Assembly: GCA_031430595.1 (NCBI GenBank) | Contig: JANPBU010000028.1 | Coordinates: 62,001-126,000 of the forward strand | Reading direction: 5' to 3' | DNA from: JANNBN01 sp031430595 | Lineage (GTDB): Bacteria > Actinomycetota > Acidimicrobiia > Acidimicrobiales > JANYDT01 | DNA length: 64,000 bases | Shown here: positions 1 to 8,409 of the stretch, one piece after another | Position numbering within the stretch: the stretch's first letter is position 1 | Layout of the letters: every line of letters begins with the position of its first letter | Program-made: the position numbers and the translations under genes | The notes under the pieces: generated by a model | Told to the model about the DNA's origin: nothing | Database searches by the model: none | The model's input: the letters and a program-made list of their open reading frames with translations, nothing else

Positions 1-122
1 GCACGTTTGATTCGGTCGCGTGTTTCGGGATCGATCGGCTTCTTCGTCACTCCGGTGACGCCAAGGTCTGCGACTTGCAGAAGCGCTCGTGCTCGCTTCG
101 CCGTTGCGGGGTCGTTGAACAT
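1..122 (-). CDS. Possible partial or frameshifted coding frame at the window edge
   Basis: On the minus strand a second frame, different from the DUF2461 gene that overlaps it, reads through position 1 without a stop. From an ATG at 122 it gives MFNDPATAKRARALLQVADL and continues, with a codon pattern that looks more protein-like than the DUF2461 tail in the same bases. The frame is also open upstream to about position 188, so it could be the true C-terminal continuation of the DUF2461 protein after a frameshift near 180, or a separate overlapping gene running off the window. I do not recognise the product. Confidence 0.35.
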   Translation of the reverse strand, partial: MFNDPATAKRARALLQVADLGVTGVTKKPIDPETRDRIKR

Positions 123-832
123 TTCGGCTGAACGAGCGAGTCGTAGGTGGCGGTTACGCGCTTCGGCCGTCTCCAAATTTCTTCGGGGCTCAGGGCAGAC
201 GGACCCACGTTGGTGTCCAGCCATTCGGTGATGGATTTTCCGTTGTTCATAAGCTCACGAATCTTTGTTGGTGCAGCTCTTGCGGCAAGCCACGCGGGTG
301 CTCCAACTCGTTGCGAGACTTCGACGCCTTTCCATCGCAGCCACTCTCCCCGGGGGTGATCTGCCGCGAATCCCTTAGGGTTTCGTTTCAAGGGTTCGTA
401 TCGTCCCCCAAAAACGCTTTTGGGTTGCTCTCCATCGAGACAGGCGACGAACTGACTACCTGTTAGATCGTCGTCGAGAGCGTTGCGGTAAGTAGCGAGC
501 TGGTCCGGCGCCATCATGGGGTATCCGCTACCGAGGAGTAATCCCTTGCTGCTGATTTGAAGGAAGTAGCCATTGCCGCTGGGCAGTTGCGTGACTGCCC
601 CAATGAAGTCTTTATACGGGGACTTATCGTTGGCGAATCTGGTGTCTCGGTGAGGGCGATAGATCCGCCATGGTTGAAACTCAGTTCCGAGGTCGGTCAG
701 AAGTTCCTCGAACGGCTGCCTGACGTCAGCTTCGTATCGGGTCTTGTTTTCTGCCCACCACTGCTTGTTGTTGTTCGATTGGAGTTCGACGAAGAACTGG
801 ACAGCCGAAGCCGGTATGCCATTGGAGCTCAT
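47..832 (-). CDS. DUF2461 / TIGR02453 family protein
   Basis: A 261-residue protein. Residues 1 to about 215 match the DUF2461 pattern: an N-terminal NNNKQWWAENKTRYE stretch, then RPHRDTRFANDKSPYKDFIG, then SGYPMMAPDQLATYRNA, and near the end ITEWLDTNVG. The family is widespread in bacteria but its biochemical role is unknown. Family members normally end close to the EWLD motif. Here about 40 further residues follow, basic and low in hydrophobic content, while another frame over the same bases looks more coding, so the tail may come from a frameshift. The ATG at 832 fits the family start. The gene is divergent from the TetR remnant. Confidence 0.8.
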   Translation of the reverse strand: MSSNGIPASAVQFFVELQSNNNKQWWAENKTRYEADVRQPFEELLTDLGTEFQPWRIYRPHRDTRFANDKSPYKDFIGAVTQLPSGNGYFLQISSKGLLLGSGYPMMAPDQLATYRNALDDDLTGSQFVACLDGEQPKSVFGGRYEPLKRNPKGFAADHPRGEWLRWKGVEVSQRVGAPAWLAARAAPTKIRELMNNGKSITEWLDTNVGPSALSPEEIWRRPKRVTATYDSLVQPKCSTTPQRRSEHERFCKSQTLASPE

Positions 833-940
833 TGCAAGCCCCGAGTTTTTTTGTGGTCGTAACCGAACTGAGCACTGTCGCCTATCGAACCAGTAACCGA
901 CATCTTCATAGACACCGTTCCTTTCTCTGATACATGTTGT

Positions 941-958
941 GTCAGATCTTATTCTGAC
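941..958. promoter_or_regulatory. Inverted repeat, candidate TetR-type operator
   Basis: GTCAGA-N6-TCTGAC is a perfect 6-bp inverted repeat with a 6-bp spacer. It lies in the 159-bp gap between the divergent DUF2461 gene (start 832) and the TetR remnant (start 992). Position and symmetry suit the operator of an autoregulated TetR repressor; this is inference. Confidence 0.45.
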
Positions 959-991
959 TCATTTTGTGTTGCAAGTTCGTAGGATCTGATC

Positions 992-1264
992 ATGGCATCA
1001 GCAACAGCAGACCCCCGAGTTCTTCGAACACGCGATGTGGCACTTGAATCCGCACGAACGTTGCTGCTCCAGGGTGGAATTTCGGCGGTGAATCACCTGG
1101 CCGATGCCGTTCGCAATGGAACGATCCAGCGGATCGATATCGAAGAAGCTGCCAGCCTCATCGAAGGCCGTCTGTTCTACCGGACCATCGTTCGCAACGA
1201 AGCCGTACCGCGCCGAACCATCACAAAACTTGTCGACCAATTCCTCGCCAACCAACAGCGCTAA
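992..1264 (+). pseudogene. Internally deleted TetR family regulator
   Basis: A 90-residue frame. Residues 5-34 (RVLRTRDVALESARTLLLQG and following) match the first helices of a TetR DNA-binding domain. Residues 36-90 (DAVRNGT, then ASLIEGRLFYRTIVRNEAVP, then TITKLVDQFLA) match the end of a TetR C-terminal ligand domain. The recognition helix and about 100 residues between them are missing, with the frame kept. Full-length relatives have about 190 residues. The product cannot contain an intact helix-turn-helix, so it is most likely a decayed gene, though a small dimerising protein is not excluded. Confidence 0.7.
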
Positions 1265-1319
1265 TTGCGAGGTAAGAATGGCATCGCATCATCTCAACAA
1301 TGACTCGTTCGGAGGAAAC

Positions 1320-1802
1320 ATGGCCAGCAAAAACACGATCTGCCTATGGTTTAACGGCACGGCCGAGGAAGCAGCGACGTTCTATGCGGCGACGTTTCCT
1401 GACAGCGAAGTAACAGGAGTGTTTCGGGCGCCAGGCGACTTTCCGGGTGGATCCGAGGGCGATGTCTTGACGGTTGACTTCACAGTGTTCGGAACTGCGT
1501 GTCTCGGGCTGAACGGAGGCCCATTCTTTACCCAGACCGAGGCGTTCTCGTTTCAGATTGCCACCGAAGACCAGGCAGAAACCGACCGCTACTGGAATGC
1601 GATTGTTGGCAACGGTGGGCAAGAGAGTGAGTGTGGATGGTGCAAGGACAAGTGGGGCGTATCGTGGCAGATCACGCCGAGAGTGCTGACCGACGCATTT
1701 GCAAACGCCGACCGCAATGTCGCCAAACGAGCCTTCGACGCCATGATGACGATGCGAAAAATAGACGTATCAATGATCGAAGCAGCGATCGCAGATCGGT
1801 AA
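1320..1802 (+). CDS. VOC superfamily protein, PhnB-like
   Basis: A 160-residue protein. The ATG at 1320 is chosen because a GGAGG ribosome-binding site lies at 1311-1315. It starts ASKNTICLWFNGTAEEAATF, typical of PhnB / 3-demethylubiquinone-methyltransferase-like VOC proteins, and has FGTACLGLNGGPFF in the middle and GWCKDKWGVSWQITP toward the end, both hallmarks of this branch. These single-domain glyoxalase-fold proteins dimerise around a metal or ligand site; substrates are generally unknown. It follows the TetR remnant on the same strand. The end converges on hutI with a 54-bp gap in which I see no clear terminator. Confidence 0.85.
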   Translation: MASKNTICLWFNGTAEEAATFYAATFPDSEVTGVFRAPGDFPGGSEGDVLTVDFTVFGTACLGLNGGPFFTQTEAFSFQIATEDQAETDRYWNAIVGNGGQESECGWCKDKWGVSWQITPRVLTDAFANADRNVAKRAFDAMMTMRKIDVSMIEAAIADR

Positions 1803-1856
1803 GTTCTGTTAACTGGCTGTCCTTCGGGGTACGAACGAACACCGCATTGCAATGTA

Positions 1857-3068
1857 CTAAACAGCCGAGCCGTTGATGAAGGTCTCGGCGATCAACGCGA
1901 CGCCGGGGCGGTACACGAAATCAATTGGCTGGGTCGTATTCAGCACGATCAGGTTGGCTCGTGCCCCCGGCGAAAGATGGCCGATGTCGGTTCTTCGTAG
2001 GGCTGCAGCCCCTCCAGCGGTTGCAGCCCAGATCGCTTCATCGATCGTCATATGCATATCTCGAACGGCAAGTGCAATACAAAATGCCATTGATGTTGTG
2101 AAGCTTGAACCGGGATTGCAGTTCGCGGCAAGTGCTGCGGTTCCTCCCGCCTCTAGTAGCCGACGGGCATTCGGATAGGGCTGGCGGGTAGAAAAGTCGG
2201 TGGCAGGCAGAAACGTTGCCACCGTCGATCCGCCAGCCAACGCTTCGATGTCGGCATCGCAAAGGTATGTGCAGTGATCAGCTGACGCACAGTCGAGTTC
2301 TACCGCTAGCTGTACGCCGGGGCCGAAGCCCAATTGGTTGGCATGGAGTTTCAGCCCAAGCCCGTGAGCTCGACCAGCCTCTAGCACTGCTCGACTTTGC
2401 TCGGCATCGAAGGCACCTTGTTCGCAGAACGCATCGATCCAGCGAACATGTGGTGCGCACGCGTCGAGCATGTCAGTACAGACGAGCGATACATAGTCGT
2501 CGGTGCGGCCTTCAAACTCGGGTGGAACCACATGCGCGCCTAGGAACGTAACTTCATCTGTAAGTTCGTTTGCCACCGCCAGGATGCGTGCTTCGTCGAC
2601 AACATTCAATCCGTAACCCGACTTAACTTCGATCGTCGTTGTTCCACCACGACGAGCCTCAGCTCGAAGGGCGGTTGCTCGCTTCAGTAGTTGCTCGTTC
2701 GTCGCAGCGCGAGTAGCGGCGACGGTGGTTCGAATACCACCGGCTGCGTATGGTGTCCCAGCCATTCGATTGGAAAACTCATCTGCTCGATCACCACCGA
2801 AAACAAGATGGCTATGGCTGTCAACGAAACCGGGCATGACACATCGACCGTTGGCATCGATTGATCGATCGGCTGGGGGAGGCGGGCCGTCACCCGATGC
2901 GGTGATATGCCCAGATTGCATCACTACCCAGGCGTTATGAAGCCCACCCGTTGGCCCATGCTGCCACGAAGGGTCATTGGTGATCAGCAAGCCGATATTG
3001 CTAATAACCGTACTGAGGTTCGCGCCATCGTCGCTACTGACGTCGCCACTAACGTTGTTATTGGTCAT
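1857..3068 (-). CDS. hutI: Imidazolonepropionase
   Basis: A 403-residue amidohydrolase, the usual length for HutI. It hydrolyses 4-imidazolone-5-propanoate to N-formimidoyl-L-glutamate, the third step of histidine degradation. Seen: the metal-binding HSHLVFGGDR motif with H85 and H87, the GTTTIEVKSGYGLN stretch, LKLHANQLG, and SADHCTYL with further metal or catalytic histidines. It is the last gene of the minus-strand hutH-hutU-def-hutI run, 26 bp after def. The N-terminal 15 residues are polar and variable, so the start may be slightly downstream. Confidence 0.93.
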   Translation of the reverse strand: MTNNNVSGDVSSDDGANLSTVISNIGLLITNDPSWQHGPTGGLHNAWVVMQSGHITASGDGPPPPADRSIDANGRCVMPGFVDSHSHLVFGGDRADEFSNRMAGTPYAAGGIRTTVAATRAATNEQLLKRATALRAEARRGGTTTIEVKSGYGLNVVDEARILAVANELTDEVTFLGAHVVPPEFEGRTDDYVSLVCTDMLDACAPHVRWIDAFCEQGAFDAEQSRAVLEAGRAHGLGLKLHANQLGFGPGVQLAVELDCASADHCTYLCDADIEALAGGSTVATFLPATDFSTRQPYPNARRLLEAGGTAALAANCNPGSSFTTSMAFCIALAVRDMHMTIDEAIWAATAGGAAALRRTDIGHLSPGARANLIVLNTTQPIDFVYRPGVALIAETFINGSAV

Positions 3069-3094
3069 CGCGCACTGGTCATCGCGTACTCGTA

Positions 3095-3670
3095 CTACGA
3101 ACCTATTCGGGCGACGAACTGCGTGATTCGTTCAACGAACGCAGCTTGGTGGAATCGCTCAAACTGCTCCCATGTCGTGAAGGTCGTGGGGTCAGTTACG
3201 CGGTCAAGAAACAACACCCCATCGAGGTGATCGCACTCATGCTGAAACGTGCCAGCGGTAAGGCCCCGTTTGATTTCGTCATGAGCCACACCATAGCGAT
3301 CAAGGTAACGCACCCGTATGTGCACGAAACGAGTAACCGTGCCACGTAAATTGGGTACCGACAGGCAACCCTCATTGATCTCAACGGTTTCAGTTGCGAT
3401 TGGTTCAATAATCGCATTAACAACAATGGTGAGCGGAATCTTTGGTTTGTATGGATACCGAGGATTATCACCAACTTCGATGGCTGCGACCCGACGCGGC
3501 ACACCAATCTGATTGGCTGCAAGACCAGCCCCGTTTGCGTGGCGCATAGTGGCTACGAGGTCGTCGATCAGGTCTTGCGTTTCAGGTAGCGCCAATTCTT
3601 CGATGCTGAAGTCGGTTGCTCGTTCACGAAGAACGGGGTGTCCAACCGTGACAATGTCTCGAATCGTCAT
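3095..3670 (-). CDS. def: Peptide deformylase
   Basis: A 191-residue protein with all three deformylase motifs: GAGLAANQ (residues 47-54), EGCLS with metal ligand C102, and QHECDHLDG with H144, catalytic E145 and H148. The family removes the formyl group from nascent N-formyl-methionyl peptides using Fe2+ or Zn2+. It sits between hutU (13 bp upstream) and hutI (26 bp downstream), so it is almost certainly cotranscribed with the histidine genes. That is unusual for a translation enzyme. The window contains no HutF, HutG or formimidoylglutamase, so a role on N-formyl-glutamate is conceivable but unproven. Confidence 0.92.
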   Translation of the reverse strand: MTIRDIVTVGHPVLRERATDFSIEELALPETQDLIDDLVATMRHANGAGLAANQIGVPRRVAAIEVGDNPRYPYKPKIPLTIVVNAIIEPIATETVEINEGCLSVPNLRGTVTRFVHIRVRYLDRYGVAHDEIKRGLTAGTFQHECDHLDGVLFLDRVTDPTTFTTWEQFERFHQAAFVERITQFVARIGS

Positions 3671-3683
3671 GCGCGTTGCGCTC

Positions 3684-5348
3684 TCACGCAGGTTTGTTTT
3701 CGCTCATCGGAATTCGAACGCCGCGTTCGGCCGCCACGTCGATTGCCCGCTGGTATCCGGCATCGGCATGACGAATGACTCCCATCCCCGGGTCAGAAAC
3801 CAAAACCCGCGAAAGCTTCTCCGCGGCCATATCGGTACCGTCAGCAACTACGACCATGCCGGCATGAATCGAGCGACCGATTCCAACACCACCACCATGA
3901 TGGATGCTCACCCACGTTGCGCCACTTGACGTGTTCACCAGTGCGTTCAGCAACGGCCAGTCGGCGATTGCATCAGATCCGTCAGCCATTGATTCGGTTT
4001 CGCGATAGGGCGAAGCCACAGACCCGGAATCGAGGTGGTCACGACCAATCACTATTGGTGCGGAGAGCTCACCTGTGCGAACCATTTCGTTAAAGCGTAA
4101 GCCGAGGCGATGACGCTCACCATAGCCGAGCCAACATATGCGCGCTGGCAATCCTTGGAACGCGACCCGTTCACCCGCCAACTTGATCCAACGGTTCAGC
4201 CCTTCATCATCAGGAAACTCTTCTAAGACTGCTCGATCGGTGGCAGCAATATCGGCCGGATCACCTGACAGAGCCACCCAACGAAACGGGCCTTTGCCTT
4301 CACAAAACAGCGGCCGGATGTATGCCGGAAGAAACCCCGGATAATCAAAGGCCTGCCCGTAGCCGCCCAGTTTTGCTTCAGTGCGAAGGCTGTTGCCATA
4401 GTCAAACACTTCGCTACCAGCGTGCATGAACCCAACCATCGCCTGACAATGCGCAGCCATCGACAGACGCGACCTACGAATCAATTCTTGCGGATCGTTC
4501 GCTGCCATTTCCGCCGTCGCTTCGGAAGTGAGATCGGCCGGAACGTAGCTCAGGGGATCATGCGCGCTGGTTTGATCCGTGACGATGTCAGCCGGGAAAT
4601 TCATTTCTAAGAGCCTCGGAAATAGCAGCGCCGCATTCCCAACAAGCCCCACAGATAACCCTCGTCGCTCGTCGCGAGCTTTCAGGCATCGGGCAACCGC
4701 ATCGTCTAGCGAGTCGGCAACTTCATCAAGGTATCGGGTTTCGATTCGTCGCTGAATACGGGTCGGGTCAACATCGATACACAGCGCGACACCGTCGTTC
4801 ATAGTGATCGATAGGGGTTGCGCGCCGCCCATTCCGCCCAGACCGGCGGTAAGCGTAATGGTGCCCGCAAGGGTTCCGTTGAACTTACGCCGCGCAATTT
4901 CAGCGAAGCATTCGTATGTGCCCTGAAGGATTCCCTGGGTACCAATGTAAATCCAAGACCCTGCTGTCATTTGCCCATACATCGTGAGCCCGAGTGCTTC
5001 TAAGCGACGAAACTCTTCCCAATTGCCCCACTCGGGAACCAGGTTCGAGTTAGCCAGCAATACCCGTGGTGCCCATTCATTTGTTCGGAACACACCAACC
5101 GGTTTGCCTGACTGCACGAGCATCGTTTCGTCATTCGCAAGGGTAGTGAGTGTACGTACTATTGCGTCGAAAGCTTCCCACGAGCGTGCCGCACGCCCGG
5201 TTCCGCCGTATACGACCAAGTCGTCTGGGCGCTCGGCCACCTCGGGGTCAAGGTTATTCATGAGCATCCGCAATGCAGCTTCCTGCTGCCACCCGCGACA
5301 CGTGAGCGTGGTACCTCGGGTGGCCCGAACTGGTCGTGAACCAATCAT
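3684..5348 (-). CDS. hutU: Urocanate hydratase
   Basis: A 554-residue protein of the usual length. It converts urocanate to 4-imidazolone-5-propanoate with tightly bound NAD+ acting as an electrophile. Long stretches are diagnostic: QEAALRMLMNNLDPEVAERP near the start, NSNLVPEWGNWEEFRRLEALG, YIGTQGILQGTYECFAE, LTAGLGGMGGAQPLS (nucleotide-binding region), TDQTSAHDPLSYVPADL and GYGQAFDYPGFLPAYIRPLF. The C-terminus has ISIHHGGGVGIGRSIHAGMV-like sequence. It follows hutH by 55 bp and precedes def by 13 bp. Confidence 0.95.
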   Translation of the reverse strand: MIGSRPVRATRGTTLTCRGWQQEAALRMLMNNLDPEVAERPDDLVVYGGTGRAARSWEAFDAIVRTLTTLANDETMLVQSGKPVGVFRTNEWAPRVLLANSNLVPEWGNWEEFRRLEALGLTMYGQMTAGSWIYIGTQGILQGTYECFAEIARRKFNGTLAGTITLTAGLGGMGGAQPLSITMNDGVALCIDVDPTRIQRRIETRYLDEVADSLDDAVARCLKARDERRGLSVGLVGNAALLFPRLLEMNFPADIVTDQTSAHDPLSYVPADLTSEATAEMAANDPQELIRRSRLSMAAHCQAMVGFMHAGSEVFDYGNSLRTEAKLGGYGQAFDYPGFLPAYIRPLFCEGKGPFRWVALSGDPADIAATDRAVLEEFPDDEGLNRWIKLAGERVAFQGLPARICWLGYGERHRLGLRFNEMVRTGELSAPIVIGRDHLDSGSVASPYRETESMADGSDAIADWPLLNALVNTSSGATWVSIHHGGGVGIGRSIHAGMVVVADGTDMAAEKLSRVLVSDPGMGVIRHADAGYQRAIDVAAERGVRIPMSENKPA

Positions 5349-5403
5349 CTGAAACTCCTCAACATTTGAAACCCCTCAACATTCGGTATTCGTATTCGAT
5401 CGG

Positions 5404-6921
5404 TTAAAGCAAATGCCCGGTTGTCGATTCGACGGCGGCAACTACATCGCCACTCATCACGAGGCGCTCGGCGATACCAAGTTCGGGTGCCAGCCATCGG
5501 TCGGGGCCGGGGCCTTGCACCCCGGCTGCTCGTAGTGCTGCGACCGCAGCTTGGGTTGGCGGAGACGATTGCAACGGACCACGAAGTTCTATTCCACGTG
5601 CAGCGCAAACCAGTTCAGCCGCCAGAATGCGACCAAGATTCGTTACCGATTGACGTAGCTTGCGTGCCGCGCCCCAGCCCATCGAAACATGGTCTTCTTG
5701 CATCGCCGATGTGGGAAGTGAATCGACACTTGCCGGCGCAGCGAGACGCCGGTTTTCAGCAACCATCGCGGCCTGCGTGTACTGAGCGATCATCATGCCC
5801 GAGTTGACGCCTGCATCTTCGGCCAAAAATGCTGGCAGACCATGTGAACGATTTCGATCTAGTAGCCGGTCGGTTCGTCGCTCCGCGATTGCGCCAAGTT
5901 CTGCAGTTGCAATGGCCAAAAAGTCACAGACGAAACCAATCGGTGCACCGTGAAAATGACCGCACGACTCGACACGACCATCAGGCATCACACTTGGATT
6001 ATCGATCGCCGACCCGAGTTCTATCTCGGCAACGCTTCGGGCGTAAGCAATCGTGTCACGCACCGCGCCGTGAACCTGTGGGGTGCATCGTAATGAGTAA
6101 GCATCCTGAACCCGTGTGTCATCAGCGCGGTGACTGGCCATGATTTCGCTGTTGGCCAACAACACGCGAAGGTTGGCTGCCGAATTGGTCTGACCCTGAT
6201 GGGGGCGAAGGGCCATAAGGTCGGCTGCAAACGCACGGTCTGTACCCATGAGGGCCTCAATGCTCATTGCTGCAGCGATATCGGCCGTTTTGGCCAGCAT
6301 GTCGAGATCACTCAGTGCAAGTATCAGCATGCCAAGCATGCCGTCGGTTCCGTTGATAAGCGCTAAGCCTTCTTTGGCCCGTAACGTAACCGGTTGGATG
6401 CCAGCAGCTTGCATAGCCGCAGCTGATTCGCCTTCGCCAATGAGCGCGAGCGCAACCGCCGAAAGAGGAGCAAGATCGCCGCTTGCCCCCAGCGAGCCGT
6501 GCTCATGAACTGTGGGGCTGATACCCGCATTCAGCAACGCCAGGATGGTGTCGACGACCACCTGACGAACACCGGAGTATCCCATCGATAAAGTACGTGC
6601 ACGTAGTAGCATCATAGCTCGAACTACTTCGTCTTCAACAGCAGGGCCCATGCCAGCGGCGTGAGATCGAATCAGCGAACGTTGTAATTCTTCGCGTCGA
6701 CTCGCTGGTATCACCGTTGTTGCAAGTGATCCGAACCCCGTCGATACGCCGTAAACCGATTCTTCGCGTTCGGCCATTCCTTCAACAATCGCAGCGCTTA
6801 TTGCAATTGCAGCTTGAGCCGAGGAGCTCAACGTAACTAGAGCGCCTCTCCGAGCGACACTCACGACATCGAGCGCGCTGACACCTTCGTTGCCAAGCGT
6901 TACGGTGCGTTCAGGGTTCAC
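5404..6921 (-). CDS. hutH: Histidine ammonia-lyase
   Basis: A 505-residue protein of the HAL/PAL family. It eliminates ammonia from L-histidine to give trans-urocanate. The MIO prosthetic group forms from A146-S147-G148 in GSLGASGDLAPLS, and Y57 in YGVSTGFG is the expected catalytic tyrosine. Other family stretches include QEDHVSMGW near residue 400 and DNPSVMPDG. It is first in the minus-strand hut operon and divergent from the IclR gene, with a 61-bp intergenic region that contains an IclR-type palindrome. The ATG at 6921 gives the normal N-terminus. Confidence 0.95.
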   Translation of the reverse strand: MNPERTVTLGNEGVSALDVVSVARRGALVTLSSSAQAAIAISAAIVEGMAEREESVYGVSTGFGSLATTVIPASRREELQRSLIRSHAAGMGPAVEDEVVRAMMLLRARTLSMGYSGVRQVVVDTILALLNAGISPTVHEHGSLGASGDLAPLSAVALALIGEGESAAAMQAAGIQPVTLRAKEGLALINGTDGMLGMLILALSDLDMLAKTADIAAAMSIEALMGTDRAFAADLMALRPHQGQTNSAANLRVLLANSEIMASHRADDTRVQDAYSLRCTPQVHGAVRDTIAYARSVAEIELGSAIDNPSVMPDGRVESCGHFHGAPIGFVCDFLAIATAELGAIAERRTDRLLDRNRSHGLPAFLAEDAGVNSGMMIAQYTQAAMVAENRRLAAPASVDSLPTSAMQEDHVSMGWGAARKLRQSVTNLGRILAAELVCAARGIELRGPLQSSPPTQAAVAALRAAGVQGPGPDRWLAPELGIAERLVMSGDVVAAVESTTGHLL

Positions 6922-6943
6922 GTGGGTTCAGGGCTTCCGGTTG

Positions 6944-6958
6944 TTGAAACAGTTTCCA
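6944..6958. promoter_or_regulatory. IclR-type palindrome between hutH and iclR
   Basis: TTGAAACAGTTTCCA has 6 of 7 matching positions per arm around a central A (core GAAAC-A-GTTTC, 6946-6956). It resembles the TGGAAA-N3-TTTCCA type of site bound by IclR-family proteins. It lies 23 bp before the hutH start and 25 bp before the iclR start. TTGAAA also fits a -35 element, with TAGTCT at 6967-6972 as a possible -10 for iclR, so binding could cause autorepression. Confidence 0.6.
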
Positions 6959-6982
6959 TCTAGCGGTAGTCTATGCCGCCTG

Positions 6983-7723
6983 ATGGAAGACAAGCAAACA
7001 TCGCCGCTTCGTAGGTCTGTTGCCGGACCGGCGGTCGGAGAGTCAACTACCCGATCGGTCGAGCGAGCACTTCGCCTCATAACCGCCGCGGCGGAGGCTC
7101 CGGACGGAATTGGCCTCATTGAAGCTGCTCGTCTCACCGAACTTGCGCCATCGACCGTTACGCGAATTATGCGGACACTGCAAGATGCCCGTTTCGTTAC
7201 TCGCCGAGACGATGGTTCCTATGTCGCAGGGATCGAACTGATCCGCTTAGCAGCGCTACAGGGTTCGGAATCACCCCTACTCAATGCTGCACAACCGCAC
7301 CTCGACGAGTTATCTCGGACAACTGGCGAATCGTGCTACCTGGCCATGGCCGTCGACCATGAGTGGGCAACGTATGTACGCATGGCACAGAGCTTGCGCT
7401 CAGTGAGGCACGTGAGTTGGCTCGGTCGCCGTATTCCTCGATCCACCTCTGCTGTCGGCAAAGCGTTGGCCGGTGATGTCAACACTCGTGGCGTTGCAGT
7501 GGTGAAGCACGGGGTAGAGCCTGATACGACGGCGATTGCGATTCCGATCTGGAACGCTGCGACCATCGTGGCGGCAATCAATGTTGTGGGCCCAGCGTTT
7601 CGAATGACCAAAGCGGTGCAAAACACCGTGACAACTGCGCTCTCGGTAACGGCTGCCGAAGTGCAGTCAGCTATCACGTCAAGTAGCAACCGGCCGGAAT
7701 CAAACAACCAACAACCAGCGTGA
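6983..7723 (+). CDS. IclR family transcriptional regulator of the hut genes
   Basis: A 246-residue regulator starting at the ATG at 6983. Residues 14-80 form a winged helix: STTRSVERALRLITA, then LIEAARLTELAPSTVTRIMR and a wing ending RRDDGSYVAG. The rest is a shortened IclR effector domain with SCYLAMAVDHEWATYVRMAQ and GRRIPRSTSAVGKALAG. It is divergent from hutH and its stop overlaps the next start (GTGA), so it is coupled to the HutD-family gene. IclR-type HutR proteins controlling hut genes are known in Corynebacterium; whether this one activates or represses, and its inducer (urocanate or histidine), cannot be read from sequence. Confidence 0.88.
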   Translation: MEDKQTSPLRRSVAGPAVGESTTRSVERALRLITAAAEAPDGIGLIEAARLTELAPSTVTRIMRTLQDARFVTRRDDGSYVAGIELIRLAALQGSESPLLNAAQPHLDELSRTTGESCYLAMAVDHEWATYVRMAQSLRSVRHVSWLGRRIPRSTSAVGKALAGDVNTRGVAVVKHGVEPDTTAIAIPIWNAATIVAAINVVGPAFRMTKAVQNTVTTALSVTAAEVQSAITSSSNRPESNNQQPA

Positions 7724-8409
7724 CAATTTCGATCCTTCGCTCGACCGACCATCACCGCATGCAATGGGCCAATGGCGGTGGGTGGACCTCCGAGATCATT
7801 GCGTGGCCAAATCGCGCCGACTGGCAGTGGCGCTTGAGCGTTGCCGATGTTGAGGTGGATGGGCCGTTTTCCATTTTTTTCGGTATCGACCGACATATCG
7901 CAATGCTTGTTGGTGACGGCTTCGAGTTGGCGATTGGTAGCGAGCAAACGCAGACACATCGAATCAACCAGCCGTTTGTGCCATTCAAATTTCGAGGCGA
8001 CGATCGTTCGTTCTGTCGTTTGATCAAGGGTGGTGTTCAGGATCTCAACCTGATGGTTCGCCGAGATGCCCCGCGCTTCAATAATCTTCAGTTGGCATTT
8101 GTGTCGCTGATCGAACCCGTTGACCTAGATGATGTCGAGGTCGTCGTAGTGGTTTCTGGGCAGGTGAAAGTTGAGGGCGTGATGCTCGGTCGCCTCGACG
8201 CGATTGTTCCAAGAGATCACCCCCTGAATATTTCGACGGCTGGACCGGAACCGGCCGTAATTGCTTTGGTAGCAAAACAACACATGGGCGGACTGTCGCC
8301 TTTGCTGAGCATGTCGTACTCTGTGAAAAGTGCAAATGACGGAAACATTTGGAGCCATGCTTCGCCGACTTCGGATGTCGACGGGGCTATCGCAGGAACG
8401 GTTGGCTGA
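7720..8409 (+). CDS. hutD: HutD family protein
   Basis: A 229-residue cupin-type protein starting at a GTG that overlaps the iclR stop by 4 bp. HutD/Ves signatures are present: MQWANGGGWTSEIIAWP, WRLSVADVEVDGPFS and GIDRHIAMLVGDGFELAI near the N-terminus, and RDAPRFNNLQ in the middle. HutD proteins accompany hut operons and have been proposed to limit histidine catabolism, but no reaction is established. The last 30 residues overlap the start of the downstream regulator by 74 bp and look atypical, so the natural stop may have been altered. Confidence 0.85.
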   Translation: MTISILRSTDHHRMQWANGGGWTSEIIAWPNRADWQWRLSVADVEVDGPFSIFFGIDRHIAMLVGDGFELAIGSEQTQTHRINQPFVPFKFRGDDRSFCRLIKGGVQDLNLMVRRDAPRFNNLQLAFVSLIEPVDLDDVEVVVVVSGQVKVEGVMLGRLDAIVPRDHPLNISTAGPEPAVIALVAKQHMGGLSPLLSMSYSVKSANDGNIWSHASPTSDVDGAIAGTVG

